A stretch of 64,000 nt of DNA, from contig OX387203.1 in NCBI GenBank assembly GCA_947561715.1, positions 8,618,001-8,682,000 on the forward strand, in the 5' to 3' direction. The translations under genes and the position numbers were made by a program. Origin of the DNA: Ascidia mentula (taxonomy: Eukaryota; Chordata; Ascidiacea; Phlebobranchia; Ascidiidae). The notes beneath the pieces are model-generated. The model saw nothing but the letters and a program-made list of their open reading frames with translations, had not been told where the DNA came from and did not search any database. Of this stretch, positions 13,719-26,100 are shown piece by piece (positions within the stretch are counted from its first letter, which is position 1; each line of letters begins with the position of its first letter).

Positions 13719-15681
13719 CTAAACAAAAATTGAGAAAATTAAAACTGCCAATTCAAACATTATGGCTCGATAATTACTTTCTAAATGTACAGTTACCTCG
13801 TATTTAGGGGGCGGCCCCACAGTTGTCGGTTGCTGGGCCTGTAAAAAATTTTTAAAATACATGGCTGAAGTATAACGTAGATAATTTATTTTTTACATAA
13901 CTGTGTTTAAAACGTCTGCGTAATTTTATTATCCTTGCAGCGTACAACGTCTTTAAATAACTAATACGTACTTGAACTTGTGGATGATTTGCATTTCCTA
14001 TTTCCTGTTGTGGGAATAGCTGAACTGGAGTGTAATATGCAGTTGTTCCCTGTTTTACAACAAAATTATTAAGTAATGCGATATTTTATCTATTCAAATG
14101 TTTTATAAAATGTAAGTTCACAGTAGCGAATCTAGAATAAATATGGGGTTCGCATATTATTGACTTGAGGGCTAAATACGCATTGGAAATGATATTTACG
14201 GTTGAAATTTCTTTCGGACAATTACTGAGCATGTTCAGCTTTAATACTGAGTAGCGCATTGCGGTAGTTAACGCGACACAGAATTAAACTTTCGTCCGCG
14301 AAAACATAGCACTTATAGTTGCCATATATATTTTTAACTATTGTATAACAAAATTGCATCAGAATTGTATAACCGACAAGGCCGTGGTTTTCAAAAACGC
14401 TTGATGGTGACGGGTTATTGACCAACGGGCGAACAAACAATTGTTTCAAAAGTGGTCATCGCGGCGAGAATGCAGCCAGCGCGACCGAAACAAAAAAAAC
14501 TGCGTGATGATCACGCTGGTCTTGCTTATCATATCACCTACTTTGGTCTTAACTTGTGAACAGCATGTTATAGAACAACAGTATGAAGAGTGTACAATAG
14601 ATGTAATCAATGCTATTGAACCACATGTCGACAAAATGATGTGACAAGCCAAACTGCTGTTCTGTAAAACATGAAGTTTATTTCTTACAAAACTTAAACT
14701 CGTAAGGTTAACTGGACATCACCAAGCGAACTTGTGAGAAAATGCCTGTGCATTATTTTTTTTCCATTAACCTACATACTATATATATATATATATATAT
14801 GTATATAAATAAACCAACTGACGGTAATCAGAAACACTTTGTTTCATTTCCTATCGGCTAATTGCTGTTGTGGGTTCTGAGACAGTGCCACATCAGGGGC
14901 TAGATTCTGTCCAATTTAGAGGTCCAGTATTTTAATACATATACATATATGTATATTTATGTATGTACAACTGAAGAGGGGCAGATATTGCAATTTACAT
15001 GCCGTTTTTTTTAAGGGAACTAAAGTGTTGTTATACCTCCACTTGCCCAGGACTTTCAATAGATTGAATAGTTACTGCTGCTGGAATAGACAAAGCAAGT
15101 AAAGCAGCTCCAGCAAGAGCAGCAAAAATAGACAACACCATCCCTCCAATAACCTTATATTCATATGTAATGTATTAAATATACACACAATAAACATGGA
15201 TTTCATAATGCATGAAGTGTTTTACCGGACAAGTGTTGCAAGTTCTTCCAGATATAACACCAAGCATTCCAGCAAGAATAAACTGAAACAAATTGTTGTT
15301 TTTTTGGAATGTTATTAAGGGCTGTTATTTCCACTTAAGACTTACAAAAACTCCACACCATATTCCTGTAGCAACTGCATCCCATGTATAAACAGAATAA
15401 TACATTGAATCCAAAGTAATGGCTATGATTCCACACACAATGGATACCAAACCAACCAAAATCTCAAAAACCTATGAACAAAGTTGTACAAAATTTTAGC
15501 CTATAGTAGCATTTTATTTCAAACAACTTACCCCCAAGACTGTAAACACTTTAGAAGGTTTCTTTGCATTGTCCGATGTATTTATTGGTTGAATCAAAAC
15601 AAGTTGTGTCGGCCCTGTAGACAAGCTACAGTTTGGTAGCGAGATTATTTGCTGCACTGCATCGTGTGGTGATAGATTCAT
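13719..15681 (-). CDS. Small multi-spanning membrane protein, MS4A/CD20-like, with a PPxY-type tail
   Basis: Exons on the minus strand: 15681-15532, 15471-15346, 15282-15226, 15153-15037, 14049-13972 and 13838-13719, all phase 0, giving about 215 residues. A polar N terminus (residues 1-50) is followed by three clear hydrophobic segments: VFEILVGLVSIVCGIIAITL, WCGVFFILAGMLGVISG and GGMVLSIFAALAGAALLALS. A cytoplasmic-looking Pro/Gln-rich tail with PPPKYE comes next. Spacing and the small-residue-rich third helix resemble MS4A/TMEM176-type tetraspans, but only three helices are certain. The last exon is doubtful: GAG-GTAACT after PPPKYE could be a further donor, and read-through adds a hydrophobic 25-residue end with a stop at 13721-13719. 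Function is not known. It shares an upstream region with CTDSPL2. Confidence 0.65.
14507..14644 (+). CDS. Candidate small secreted peptide or orphan exon
   Basis: An ATG at 14507 opens 45 codons that begin with a signal-peptide-like stretch (MITLVLLIISPTLVLT) followed by a short acidic segment with two Cys. It lies in the opposite sense within the intron of the MS4A-like gene. It may equally be a chance frame, because a dispersed repeat (14424-14475) begins just upstream and no splice partner was found. Confidence 0.2.
   Translation: MITLVLLIISPTLVLTCEQHVIEQQYEECTIDVINAIEPHVDKMM
14766..14810. repeat. (TA)n microsatellite
   Basis: Alternating TA/AT run with a GTATATA end, inside the large intron of the MS4A-like gene. 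A second shorter TATA-rich patch lies near 14936-14966. Confidence 0.9.
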
Positions 15682-16503
15682 TGTAGTTGGCGTAGCCGGT
15701 AGCTTGACGGCTTTTTATCAAATTTCGAGCACGATCTCCTTTTCATCACATAAGCCTACTCAAGAAACGTTTCTGAATGAGCGACGTCCTAAAAAAGCAG
15801 CATCCAATGTACACAAGGTTGCCCTTGCGTCAGACAAGAACCGGCACTCTCATGCCAATGTAAGTAAACATTGTTTACATGAATTGCAGTGAGGCATGAC
15901 TGGTCACGTGACGACAAATAATTATTAAAGCAGAACGAATGAAATTGGAAACAAAACATTCATGTGTTGTATATTTTAAAATTGTTGCATTGCGATCTTA
16001 TGTTACTTTTATTACATTTAAGCTGATGCGTATTTGTTTATTTATACAATTGCTTGCAAACATGTTTACTATGACCAGTGGAGCGCCGAGCCCGCCTACA
16101 TCCGGGACGGTATTTTGAAATCTAAATACGCTATTTGCACCGAAGTTGATCAGTTTCCAAAAAAGCGCGGCATTTGTATCACTGGTTTGTTTGTTTACGC
16201 GCACAGCAAGAGTTTTGCGAAAAGTGAGTGTATTTTTTCTGTGTTTTGTAAAGATGTTTGCGGACGTTTTCAGCTTTAAGGCCTGTTGTAAACTATCTCT
16301 ATTGGCTCGCAAAAGTTTATGCTTAGTATAGCGGCTAAACTGAACTTAAGCCTATGTTTTTGTAATTGGCCTATTTTTTGAAATTTTTTTTTGAATTTTT
16401 GAAGGTTATAACATTTAAAACTAGAATAATGGGTGGGTAACAGAGTTGTGACCGAAGATATATTGCTTTAAACGGAAAATTCTGTTGCCAACTTCAAGTG
16501 ACT
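15682..16503. promoter_or_regulatory. Shared upstream region of two divergent genes
   Basis: The 822 bp between the start codons of the MS4A-like gene (-) and CTDSPL2 (+) must hold both promoters and 5' UTRs. A more GC-rich block lies at about 16080-16110. Open frames on both strands (15704-15892, 15998-16312) overlap each other and show no recognisable family. No specific site can be assigned by eye. Confidence 0.4.
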
Positions 16504-19500
16504 ATGAAGTTGCGCAAAAAGAATACTGGAAATACTTCCATGTCTGATGTTTCAACCAAAGCAACCAAAGCAACCAAACGCAAACTTCAAGCCAGCCAAG
16601 GAAGTGTAGGTTTTATATTTTTTTATACAGTGCCTTATTTATTTCGAGAGCTTATATAGTTCTCACACCTGTGGTTTATTCTTGTAAAATATCATATTTA
16701 CAAAAAAGTAACTTTTGTGGGTTGGTTTGACCTGTTTATTTGTAGGATGAACAACAACCTCCTTTGACTCCAACAAGTATTTTGACGTCAATTAAAAGAT
16801 TTATTGTGGGATCTAATGAGAAAGGGGTAATAAACAATTGCAAAACACTTCACTTATGCTAATTTTTGCACAATTGACATGTAAACAGTTCCTTCTCAAT
16901 TGAAGTGAAGTTGGGAAGTGGTTGTGTGGTCGTTTGTGTTGTAATAACCAATATTATTTATAGCATATTGGACTGTAGCTCATCCTCGTTCTATAATACA
17001 TTTGTTGACGCAGGAGGAAAGGACCCCGCAACTGCAAAGAGCTGACAGAATTAAGAGGAGAAGGCAATGCACGTTTTCCGATGACAATGAAACCTTTATT
17101 CATTCATGTACGGAAAAAGTTCCTGCCAAAACTGCGTAAGCTTAATTTGTTGCTTTGTAAAAGTTTCTTTTCATGTATACACGATACCTTGTTACTTTCA
17201 TTTGCTTCATTCCTGCATTTAGCAGAATGTGTCAAATATCTCACTGAAAGTGTGCAGTGCAAGATACAAAACTTTTTACAGGTCTCAAAGGCAGATAACA
17301 CCAGTGGAGACTAAAAACGAACCTAAACCAGCTACCAACAAGGGAAAGAGAAGAAGGGGTAAATAGGTTTTATGTATAAGTGTTTATACAACTAAAATAA
17401 ACTAGATATAATTATTGTAAGTAGCTTTGCGTTAACAGTATGTATTTAATTGTATCATGTAACTTACATGCTCTAAACACTTGCAATTTCCAGGGAGAAG
17501 CAGGCGAAAAAAATTGACTACCAAAAAGTCATTACTGGGAAGCATATTCTCTCCAGTATACAAGTACTTTGGACAGCCCAGTGGTAAGAAATACAGGAGT
17601 CTTCTTATCATTTAATACCATTTTATGCATATAATAGTTATTTTACTTTTAATTTTATGACATACAAAAAAAAATTGGTGAAGTTGTCTGCTCTTGTATT
17701 TGACCCTGACATGGGAAGCTGTTTGATTTTCATTATTAGGTCCGAGTGGCTTGCTCACATGCTTAGGTGCTTAACCCCTGGTTTAACTACACGGTAATTG
17801 TAAATCTTTTGGACAACTGGAAACAATAAAGCACACCCCAAATCTTTTGGTTTAACCATAATACATGATGTCTTCTGGATTGTTTTTAATGTGTGTTCTT
17901 GTCAGATGAGGAGGGAAGCAGTAGTGAGTCATCTACATCAACGGAGGATCATTCTTTGAAACTGGAAGACCAAGTAGCCGAAATCTCTTCTACCACTGAT
18001 GACCTGTGTAATAGTCCTGCAAGTGATCAGATTGAAGTTACTTTTGATGGTAAGTGATGAGTTTTAACATCTGACAATGGGATTTTTGCCACTAAATAAC
18101 AAAACTGATATCAAAGCTTACCTTTGAAAAGCCTATATATATATTATAAGTATTATACCATTTGGACTTTTTTTTTGATATTTTATGATTGTTTGGGTTG
18201 TTGGTGGTGGACTCTTTACATCGGAAGTATAACATCACTAAGAAAGCCTTGGGGATAGTTAATAGTTACTAAAAACAAGTAACTACATATAAAATGCATT
18301 AATGCAGTATATAAATATATCTACAGTGCTTGGAACTTCGTTAGGTATATAATGATTAATTGTATGCAAGAAATATATACACCTATAATTCACCTAAAAA
18401 AATACAATACAGTGCTTTTTTACAGTATAATGGGCCTGATAGGTCGAAAACTGTATCTAGCTCACAGTGTTTTTGTGTTTTTAAGAATCAATAACCTTGA
18501 CTCCATTTGCTTCACCCCTGCCCGATGCACCAGCTGTAGCAACTGAAGCAGAGTCGACAGAACAGGACAGTGATGCCACATCTTCATCAGTCGACATCGG
18601 AAGAGAAGATGAATGGGAGGTTTTCGACCCTTTTTATTTCATCAAGCATTTGCCTCCATTAACTAAAGAGCAGCGCTGTAGGCAGCCAGGTAGAACATGT
18701 TCCTTTTTTGTACTAAAATTTGGTAGGAGGTGTGACAGAGGTGTTAACTGTTTTGCACGAACGAGGTTTTGTAATTATTCCACTCCAATTTTAACAAAAA
18801 TGTAAAAATGAACTTAACAGACATGTGGACGAAAGAGTCTTGTCACTCTATCATAGTTGTACATGCAAAAAAAATCACAAAAACTTTCTGTAACTTGTTC
18901 ATTTTTTTAGCACTTCCACTGAAAACAAGAAGTTCACCAGAATTTTCTCTTGTGCTGGACTTGGATGAAACCTTAGTTCACTGCAGCTTAAATGAACTTG
19001 AAGATGCAGATCTTACATTTCCTGTCTTATTTCAGGACGTAGTTTATCAGGTAAGACATATATATATAACAAGTTGGATTGTTTGCTGTGTTATCAACAA
19101 TTATTTTCAGTATGGAAAAGCCTTGTGCCATTTTCTTAATAAAAGTAACAAAATAATTACACAATGCATTCATAGCATTCATGACCATTTTAATGCCATT
19201 ACAGTTGCTCTTGTAATTACAGTTTTGTGCCAGGTAAAATGCCTAAAGAACAAGCCACAATAATGTGGTTATGGCTGGGATACGAGTGTATGTCACACAT
19301 CTGTATTGCGAAATATATTTTTATGTACTAATGTACAGGTTTTTCTGTTGCTTGTATGTGTCTAACCTCAAGCTTTTACAGGTATTTGTTCGAACAAGGC
19401 CAAATTACAGGGAGTTTTTGGAAAGAATGTCGAAATTTTATGAGGTAAAGCTTTACAATGGTTTGATATAATGACTTCTTAAAACAATGACATTTTTGTA

Positions 19501-21481
19501 TAATCCCCCATGAAAAGCTAAAGTCTTGCAATCAATTTACAAATAGCTATTTTTAGTCTAAACTACATTGATTACTTTAATTTGTGCATTGAACATGTAA
19601 CAATGCTAATTCTAAATCTCAACGTGTTTGCAGATCATTTTGTTCACTGCCTCGAAAAAGGTTTATGCTGACAAGTTGTTAAACATGTTGGACGGAGGCA
19701 GACAGTTTGTAAAGTAAGTCCTTGTTGTCATTCTTAGATTACACCCATTCTAGTAACCTGTGAAGTATCTTGCATGGTTACATACTTACATACTTATTAT
19801 ACCTTTGTTGCTGGTGCACTGTTTTGGACAGATTGACTAATGAAAAACTTTATTTGCATGACCTTTCGCGAGCTTATCTCTTCAGGTGCTGCAAAAAGCT
19901 TTTGCTGATAAAGTAAGATTAAGCCTGCAAAAGCTTGCACAAAAAAGTTTTTCGTATGTCAGTCTGTACAAAACAGTGCACCAGCAATTACTTAAGTTAT
20001 AGACCCGAGTCTGACATTGGTGCAGAATACGACGTTTTTGGGGGGACTGTAGTTTGGAGGTTATGTAACAATTAGTTTTGTATTATTTGGTGTTAAAAAT
20101 CAACTGATAGTGACCCAAATTTACTGATCGTTATTTTCTTTTTTAGGCACCGTCTATTCCGTGAGCACTGTGTTTGTGTCCAGGGCAACTATATTAAAGA
20201 TTTGAACATTCTTGGAAGGGATCTCAGCAAAACTATTATAGTAGATAACTCTCCACAGGCATTTGCCTATCAGGTACTCCACCTAATCTACTTTGCTTAC
20301 TTAGTAATCATGATGATATCAACTCTGCTTGCATGTTTCTGCTGTATTTTTCAAAACATCAGTGCAGTAGAAGTGGGAACAAAACTGATGAATTAAATAT
20401 GGGTCATAATTTTTGTTGTGTGTAAATGTTGATAATAAACTTTTTTCGCACTTTGTAAAAAAATTAAAAAAAATTGTTTTATAGTTAAAGTAGATAAAAA
20501 AGTTTTTCGAATTGATTTTGTGCATAGAGGAATTGTTTATATAAAGCAACTCTGGTTTTGTGTATGGTGGTTGTAGAAAACGGCATTGTCAAGGCATCAA
20601 CCTTTAAAGCTAGAAAACTTTGTATTTACTTGCTTATTAGCACAAAATTCTGTTACTATAAGTTGTCAAATTTAGTTTTTTGCTGCAAATATAATCTGGA
20701 TTATGATCCACATACAAAAAATATTTTTAATTTAAATACGTTTTGTTTAGCTTTCCAATGGCATTCCAATAGAAAGTTGGTTTTCCGACAAGGACGACTG
20801 TGAACTTCTCAAGTTGATTCCCTTCCTGGAGTTTCTGGCCTCACAAGTAAGTGTTCTGTTTCTTTTTCTCTTTCCTTCGAGAAAAAAATGGTTATTTTTC
20901 CACTCTACAAGTACAAAATTAAGCAGTTGCATACAATAAGACCTTCAAAAATTCCGTAAATATTAGAGCATTTTATTTTTTTGGACTTGAGATTGTAAAT
21001 ATAAAAGCTTTTGAAATATACGAACTATTTATTTTCAAGTTGTAATCAATATGATATGTGTTGAGGCCTTGGAAAACAAATCTGTTACATTTCAGTTCAT
21101 CATATACTGGCAATATGCACTTCTTTGTGTTGTTATTTGATAGTGCTATTCTTACTGCCAGGCGTTGTAATTTTAAAGAACTGTCCTTCTCATAATCTTA
21201 TACCAAAAAAACAGTTCAAATTGTCATTTTATATTTTGAAAACACTATCAAGCAGTAAATTGATTTAGTAGTGACACCAACACTTTAACCTTGCCCAATC
21301 AGCAAAACCATTTATTTATTTATTTGTGACCGGTATGACATCCTTCGAATGGTATGTGGGTTGGGCACTTGAACTCAGCAAAGGCATTTTAGACACATTT
21401 ATTTTTTTCCAGAATGGTGATGTGCGCCCCCTGCTGGAAAAAAAGTACCAGATGTACGATCTCCTTCCCAGTGACGAGTAG
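16504..21481 (+). CDS. CTDSPL2: CTD small phosphatase-like protein 2 (FCP/SCP family)
   Basis: Thirteen exons: 16504-16605, 16746-16826, 17014-17135, 17282-17358, 17494-17583, 17906-18049, 18486-18689, 18911-19050, 19382-19444, 19634-19713, 20147-20273, 20751-20846 and 21413-21481, giving 464 residues, close to the vertebrate length. Haloacid-dehalogenase-type Ser/Thr phosphatase of nuclear proteins. The basic N terminus carries the family's conserved patches [13 protein letters not shown] and [13 protein letters not shown], then [19 protein letters not shown]. The catalytic DLDET (Asp290 and Asp292) precedes [12 protein letters not shown], then [44 protein letters not shown] and a C-terminal DLLPSDE. 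All catalytic motifs are intact. Identity is very clear in the phosphatase half. Confidence 0.96.
19807..19987. mobile_element. Short MITE-like repeat in a CTDSPL2 intron
   Basis: Begins with TTGCTGGTGCACTG and ends with the reverse complement CAGTGCACCAGCAA; the arms match imperfectly for some 40 bases further in (AAAACTTT versus AAAGTTTT). A relative starts at about 42783 (TTGCTGGTGCACTG), and AAGTTATAGACC plus a similar block is found just beyond both copies (19994 and 42866), so this is a dispersed family. Confidence 0.6.
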
Positions 21482-23105
21482 TGATTTTTGCTGACACATG
21501 CTTTCCTTGCAAAATGCCATTTGTCCTGTCAATGAAAATACAGCTTTTAGTACTCCTTTTGAAAAAAATCATTGCCAAACGATGACTGTGTACATATTTA
21601 TACATATACTTATATCTGTGTTTTGCCACTGCTGCAAGAATCGCGTTCATCATCATTGTCGTTTTTGATCGCCGCTGGTGGGCGCCAGAGCGGCATTGTA
21701 TTTCTTTTGCTTTCCGTTTTAATTTTGTCTTGAACTGGAGACACGACGTCGTTTTTGAGTTCATTTTGTGTGTTTGTTGGTTGGTTCAGCTGCAAAGTTC
21801 ACTGCCAATAATGTGGTTAGTCCGTCCTTTCTCGTACAACTTAACCAAGCATTTTTACCGGGGTCATATTTTACTTGTGTTTTTAGTTTGCCGTCACGTT
21901 GGTCTCCCGCTGGTATGGCAAACAAAACCCATTTTATTTAAAATTTTCCAAGTTTTTGTTTCAAAAACGCATTTGCCCATCACCCACATACCATTTCAAA
22001 GCATTTTCCCATTGATTGTGTAAACTTTCTGCTTTAAAGAGTGGGTGGCTTATGTTCTGTGGTTATTTTATGTTGAACCGCAGACGAAGGCTTTGTGTTT
22101 TAAGGCCTATTTGTTACACTTGAAATGCAGTTCAGTTTCCCGCTTGCTTTTTTGTATTTCTATGGGCGATATTCACGTGCATTTTACATACGGATTTTTT
22201 ACTATAATTTTTATATAATGCTAAACTATTTAAAACGGCGTCGGGTTCGTTACAGCCATTGGTAATGGAACCAATGGCATCAACAACACTTGGAGTAGAG
22301 TAATGATTTTAAAAGCGCGAATTTCTAGAAAAGTTTATGTTCGTTTTACGAGAAGAATAAACATTGTTTGTAAATACCCATATCACAGTTGTGCATATAT
22401 GTATGTGTGGGAATATCAGAGCTCGGTAATTATATCAACGGAAATAAGTTGTAGCGTGTTTGCTTTATTCTGCGTCACAGATTTTTATGGGTGTTTACAA
22501 TGTAAAACCCCCAGTTCCTGCCTACGTTTGTCTTGGTGTAATGATACGAGCCTGGAAATCATTCATAACTTGCGGCATGTTTGTTTAGCTTCTGCCACGA
22601 ATAATTTTAAAGCATAGAAATAGGGGGGAAATGGTCATGACTACGGTAAAGACGTCTAAATGCGAGTATAAGTCCTATATATTGCGTCCATTTTTCCAAG
22701 TAGAACTTTACACAGGAGTCGTATGTCAGCTGTGTTCGCCTCTTCAATAAGCGAGCGAAATACCGGGGCAACACTTGCGGTCAGCTCCGCACCTTTATGT
22801 CCCCTCCTATGGACGGATTAGCAATGAAAACGGACTCACAATTAATTTCACGCTCCCGCGCCCAAGCGCCAACAGCAAATAACATGTTTGCTCAGCAGAT
22901 GGATGAGTTTGCTTTCGGATCGTCAAGGTAAGAGCGTTCTGTACTAAGCAAACATCGGCGCCCGTAGCTACGGTATGGGAGAGATAACAAAATCGTGGTT
23001 TACCTCACGAATACACGTTCAAATGCGCTTATATTTGCCGTAGCGATGCGATCCATCGTCAGATAGCGCTTCGCTCTGCCCTGCGATGCGGTAATAGGAT
23101 AATTA
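21482..23105. other. Intergenic region with one candidate orphan exon
   Basis: 3' UTR of CTDSPL2, then AT-rich sequence without recognised genes. At 22797-22927 an ATG opens 43 complete codons (starting MSPPMDGLAMK) ending at a good donor TCAAG-GTAAGAG in phase 2. It does not match the phase of the downstream exon at 23843, so it may be a separate upstream exon, an alternative start needing an unseen exon, or chance. Confidence 0.35.
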
Positions 23106-26100
23106 ATGGCCGTTGAGTATTCTATTCCTTGGCTATCTCGCCAACTTCAGTTGAACGGCGATCCAGGGTTGACGAAAACTACACAGAGCGATGGATCGAA
23201 GTCCGCGCGGAGCATTCCAGGTGATGGAGAACCGGTGAAAACTTTTGTACTTTTCGTTCGTCTTCCAAACTGGAAAAAGGAAGGTATGTTGACTGTTTTT
23301 ACACAAATTTGCTCGTTGATTGCACGAATCGTCATAAATTAACATGTTTTGGACATTGTTTGAAAAATACTTTTTGGGTCTATGAAAATATTTAATCCAC
23401 ATTTTTATTTAATTTTTTGCCTTTAAATAGTTAAAATGATTGATTAGTGATCTTGGTTTTCACAATATATCATATGTAACATTTTGTTACATTGTAATGC
23501 ATATTGTATTCAATTTATCATTTATATAATTGTTATATTTGTCAATATTGTTCAATATTTTATTTTTCATGATTTTTAACTTGATTTCAGTATTTATGTG
23601 GACCTTCAAACAATAGACTAAAATATTTAAAACAAAGTATTCATAAATTTCATATGTATATGATATTTGGTAATGTAATGTTATAAATTACTGAAACTAG
23701 TAACACTTTATTGGAATTTTCAGTAAATCATATAAAATAAATGTCTGAACAATGCACAATTTATTTTAATAAAAATTTGCTCTTCTTGAAACAAGTATTT
23801 ATTTCAAAATATTTTAATAAAATTTACTATTTTTTATGATAGCACAAGTAATATGCACTCTACACAAAGTCAAAGACTTCACAGAAGTATTCCAAGTTAA
23901 ACAACTACTGGAGCTATCAGCGGGAATACCAGCTCATGCAGCAACATTGCACATGCCAGATGGCACACTAATCCCAGATGACATACCACTAATACTTGGA
24001 AAGAATGTTAGCAATGGTTACACAATGCAGTAAGTTTTTTCCATAGATTTTGCAACATGTTGATTTGTTTAAAATTTTACTAATACTGTATATATTATTC
24101 ACCCATTTTGTTGTATGTCCCTTTAAGTAAAACAAAACTAGAAAATAAAATGGCATAAACACTTACAAAAGGGCCTCTAGACAAGAGGTGATTGTGGATC
24201 GGATTACAGCCAGTTGTGCTGGGAGACATTGAATTGTGATCTAACACACCATGTGCAATTGTTGTTTTTTTAGCATGAAATCATCTCTACATTGGGAACC
24301 AGTATTAAAAGCCACATGGAGAGGAAATTTGGTTGGCCTGATGCAATTAATTAAATCTTCTGATGGACAAAACCACGATATGTATCTTGAAAAATGTTGC
24401 ACTGCACTTTTTCTTGCTGCCTCCAAAGGAGATGTGAATATCTGCAAAGAGCTAATTAAAAAAGGTTAAAAATGTTTGTTAACTGATTAGGAATTATACT
24501 TCCTGCTTCGTTCACTTTAATTCATTAGTTTTTGATATCCCCTTGTAATTTTTTTCCTTTTAAGATACCATTGATAAAAATTAGTATAAATTTTTGTAAT
24601 TTTCTTTTTGACATGTTAAACATTGTCTTGTTCTGATCTATTTTTAGATACAAATCCCAATTATACCACTGTGTTTGGTAACAATTTTCTTCATTCTGCT
24701 GCTTTTAAGGGAAATCTTCAAGTTCTACAGTTATTGGTTGCTGGTGGAGCCAATGTTCGGTAAGAATATTTTCCTAGTCACTTTTGTGAATGTTTGTGCT
24801 TTCAAAAAACCCTTTTATTTAAATTATTAAGTTAATTATGCAATATTTTATAAAGTGTGTATGAAATTTGAATGCTTTTTTACTCTTGTCAGCATTTAAC
24901 AAATATAAATATATTTACAAAAATTATTTATAAAAATCAGTCTTGCTTGAAATAAAATCCATGCTAAATAAATTTTTTAGTTTCATATGTTTTTTTTTTC
25001 AAAATATCTGTGTTTGTAGCTCCAGAAACATTCAAGGGCATTCTGCGATGGATGTAGCAGTGGCAACTGGATTTGTTGAGTGTGCAAAATGGCTTTGGCT
25101 GCATCAGTGGTCGATAACAATTACCAAGTCATCATCAGAAGAGTCCCCAAAAGTAAATGACATGACATCGCCACCAAAGAAATTTGACTCTGAATCAACA
25201 CCCTATAGACTAAGTTTCAAGAAAGAGAAAGGTCAACTTGTTAAACCAGGAACCCTGCACCATAGCAAAGCACAACGTCCAAGACCCAAAACTGCCCCAG
25301 CAAGAAAACCAAGACAAAGGCCTATTTCATCTTACCCAGGTCCAAGAAAAGATGAACAAAATTTCTACCCATTTTTGGCCCCAGAAATCACCTCTTCCTT
25401 GAAAAGGGAGAAATCAATTCCATCCATTCATGAATGTCGATCATCTAGTTTTCTAAATGTTGGTGTACTGGGCAAGATCAACCCACTCCATAGTTATGAA
25501 GACCATTTTCACCCAAGGTTTTTAAAAGAAGGTTAGTTACATAAACATATTTGCTCAGTGAAAAAACATGTTTTATGCATTGTAGCAAAAAACTAATTAG
25601 GCTATATCAAATATCTTGTATGTAATGATGCATGTATTTTGAAATATATTGTTTAGTGTCCAGTGCCAGTGAGCCTGCTTCTAATGTCAAGAAAGAGGCT
25701 TCACAGTCAAACATTGACAAAACCAACCCAGGCAAACATGAACAAACAAATTTTAAACATGTTCTCTCAAATCTCCATGGCAGCAGGTGATATTGTGTTT
25801 GTAAATATATACACATAAACACATAGGAACAGTATTTACTGATTTGCTCATAATTCTGAGAATGAAGAAACTGATGATGGCATAAGTTCCTGCTAAATGT
25901 TTTTTTTTAAACATGATAATGTTGACAATAGTATGGGCCAGTATATATATATACATATATCGTATATAACACAGTAATGTTTTATGCAATATCACGATTG
26001 ACAGGATCATCCAACTGCACATGTCCTTACTTGGTGATCACAGCTATTGTATCTTGGCTTCATAGACTGTAAACCTATATTGCATATATATATAAATATA

